Translations under genes and position numbers: made by a program
Notes under the pieces: generated by a model
What the model saw: only the letters and a program-made list of their open reading frames with translations
Told to the model about the DNA's origin: nothing
Database searches by the model: none
NCBI GenBank assembly: GCA_023425615.1
Contig: JAFACJ010000926.1
Span: forward strand, 1 to 6,741
Length of the DNA: 6,741 bases
Direction: 5' to 3'
DNA from: Actinomycetes bacterium
Lineage (GTDB): Bacteria; Actinomycetota; Actinomycetes; Streptosporangiales; Streptosporangiaceae
Shown here: positions 6,144-6,741 of the stretch, in pieces
Numbering within the stretch: the first letter of the stretch is position 1
Layout: each line of letters begins with the position of its first letter

Positions 6144-6376
6144 GCAAGTCTTGAGAGGCTTTAAAACGCTGATTCCTTGCGTACACCTTTCCGCGTCGCT
6201 TGCCGCACCCAGGCCATCCGACGGTATCGACCTGTTACGGCTTTATCAGGGCTGCTTCCCACCCGACCGCACGTCTCTGCGGTCAGGCTGCCCTCAGCTT
6301 CACAAAGAATGCTGCGACATTCTCTGGATGAAGGTCTTCCACCTCCATTCGGTAAATGCGGCGCCTCGTGGCGCAC

Positions 6377-6690
6377 CGGCATGAACCTGCAGGTCATCGC
6401 AGAACCGGACGGACAGATCATCTGGGTATCCGGCCCGGTCCCCGACATGATCATCCTTGCGGACCATGCCTATCAAGGAGCGGAAAACCGCATCATCAAG
6501 CCCCACAAGGGCAGAAACAAGCCACCCAGCAAGAAGCTCCCACGCCCGCCTGCGTGGCCCCGGCGAACGCGCCAACGCCCAGCTCAAAGCCTGGCGCGTC
6601 CTGCGAAAACTACGCTGCTGCCCCCATCACGCCGACCGCATCGCCAAAGCCGTCCACGTCCTCAACACCCGAGAACTCGCCGCACGTTGA
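6377..6690 (+). pseudogene. IS5-family (DDE_Tnp_4) transposase, C-terminal half, copy B (3' of the intron)
   Basis: This segment continues copy B directly after the intron: GMNLQVIAEPDGQIIWVSG. About 22 residues expected next are missing, including the second catalytic Asp of the HDLTAAR motif; the text jumps from GPVP to MIILADHAYQGAENR. A second deletion near 6536 removes a few codons and shifts the frame. The new frame reads HARLRGPGERANAQLKAWRV, with the conserved Glu region, then LRKLRCCPHHADRIAKAVHV and a TGA at 6688-6690. With the upstream half, the original protein would have been roughly 255-260 residues, normal for the family. Confidence 0.85.
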
Positions 6691-6703
6691 AAAGGCTCGC
6701 TGA
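6691..6703 (+). repeat. candidate IS right end shared by copies A and B
   Basis: AAAGGCTCGCTGA follows the stop codon of copy B and resembles AAAACGGGTTCACTGA at 2819-2834, just after the stop of copy A. The shared position and motif suggest the terminal inverted repeat of this IS group. A possible left counterpart for copy B, TCAGCG at 3671-3676, matches only partly. Confidence 0.35.
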
Positions 6704-6741
6704 ACCGGAGGGTCTTCAGGATCCCCTGGGCGGTTTCGATC

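Larger units (their letters stand above)
4178..6376 (-). mobile_element. complete group II intron with encoded reverse transcriptase
   Basis: The 2199-nt element on the minus strand begins with GTGCG at 6376 and ends CTAC at 4178, matching the group II GUGYG start and AY end. RNA domains I-III occupy about 5768-6376, the reverse transcriptase lies in domain IV, and domains V and VI are at 4243-4276 and 4178-4242. The boundaries are fixed independently by the host gene. Joining 4177 to 6377 restores CAC GGC ATG AAC (His-Gly-Met-Asn) in frame between the two halves of transposase copy B. The intron is antisense to that gene. Group II introns splice as lariats with help of their own protein and move by reverse splicing into DNA followed by target-primed reverse transcription. 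All parts look intact, so it may be active. The structural subclass was not determined. Confidence 0.92.
5768..6376 (-). ncRNA. group II intron domains I-III (5' catalytic RNA)
   Basis: This 609-base stretch has no credible gene on either strand and corresponds to the large 5' part of the ribozyme. It begins GUGCGCC with an immediate GCGCC-ACGA-GGCGC hairpin. It contains the candidate exon-binding sites and, near its end, stable hairpins such as UACGGGAAAGCCGUG close to 5830-5850. Only selected helices were folded by hand. Confidence 0.75.

Overview
The window is high-GC DNA with strong G/C bias at third codon positions, GTG starts and a plus-strand purine-rich ribosome-binding style typical of actinomycetes (Streptomyces or Streptosporangiaceae-like; the genus cannot be fixed from this sequence). 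It reads as an accessory, decaying region: only four genes look intact or were open at the window edge, and most of the rest is broken recombinase and insertion-sequence debris.

Layout. Positions 2-697 hold the C-terminal part of an alanine-rich coiled-coil protein on the plus strand. A frameshifted minus-strand remnant resembling a tyrosine recombinase (about 801-1174) and an unrecognised plus-strand remnant (about 1205-1390) follow. An intact P-loop kinase-like gene lies on the minus strand (1526-2188). An AT-rich stretch leads into the C-terminal half of an IS5-type (DDE_Tnp_4) transposase with an in-frame stop (about 2371-2814, copy A). A secreted collagen-like protein with 14 Gly-X-Y triplets is at 3001-3594 with a promoter-like pair upstream and a hairpin downstream.

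The right half is the clearest result. A second IS5-type transposase pseudogene (copy B) begins at 3800 and is split at 4177/6377 by a complete group II intron on the minus strand (4178-6376, 2199 nt). The intron begins GTGCG and ends AC. It has a 34-nt domain V, a domain VI with a bulged A eight nucleotides from the 3' end, and candidate EBS1 and EBS2 elements matching its own 5' exon. It also carries an intact 493-residue reverse transcriptase/maturase with no visible HNH endonuclease domain. Removing exactly these bases restores a His-Gly-Met-Asn motif of the transposase in frame. Because the intron is antisense to the transposase, splicing could not repair the transposase mRNA.

How the parts work together: the reverse transcriptase would act on the intron RNA that encodes it, as maturase and for mobility. 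The two transposase copies are dead and could move only in trans. The kinase and the collagen-like protein are monocistronic and show no visible link to each other or to the mobile elements.
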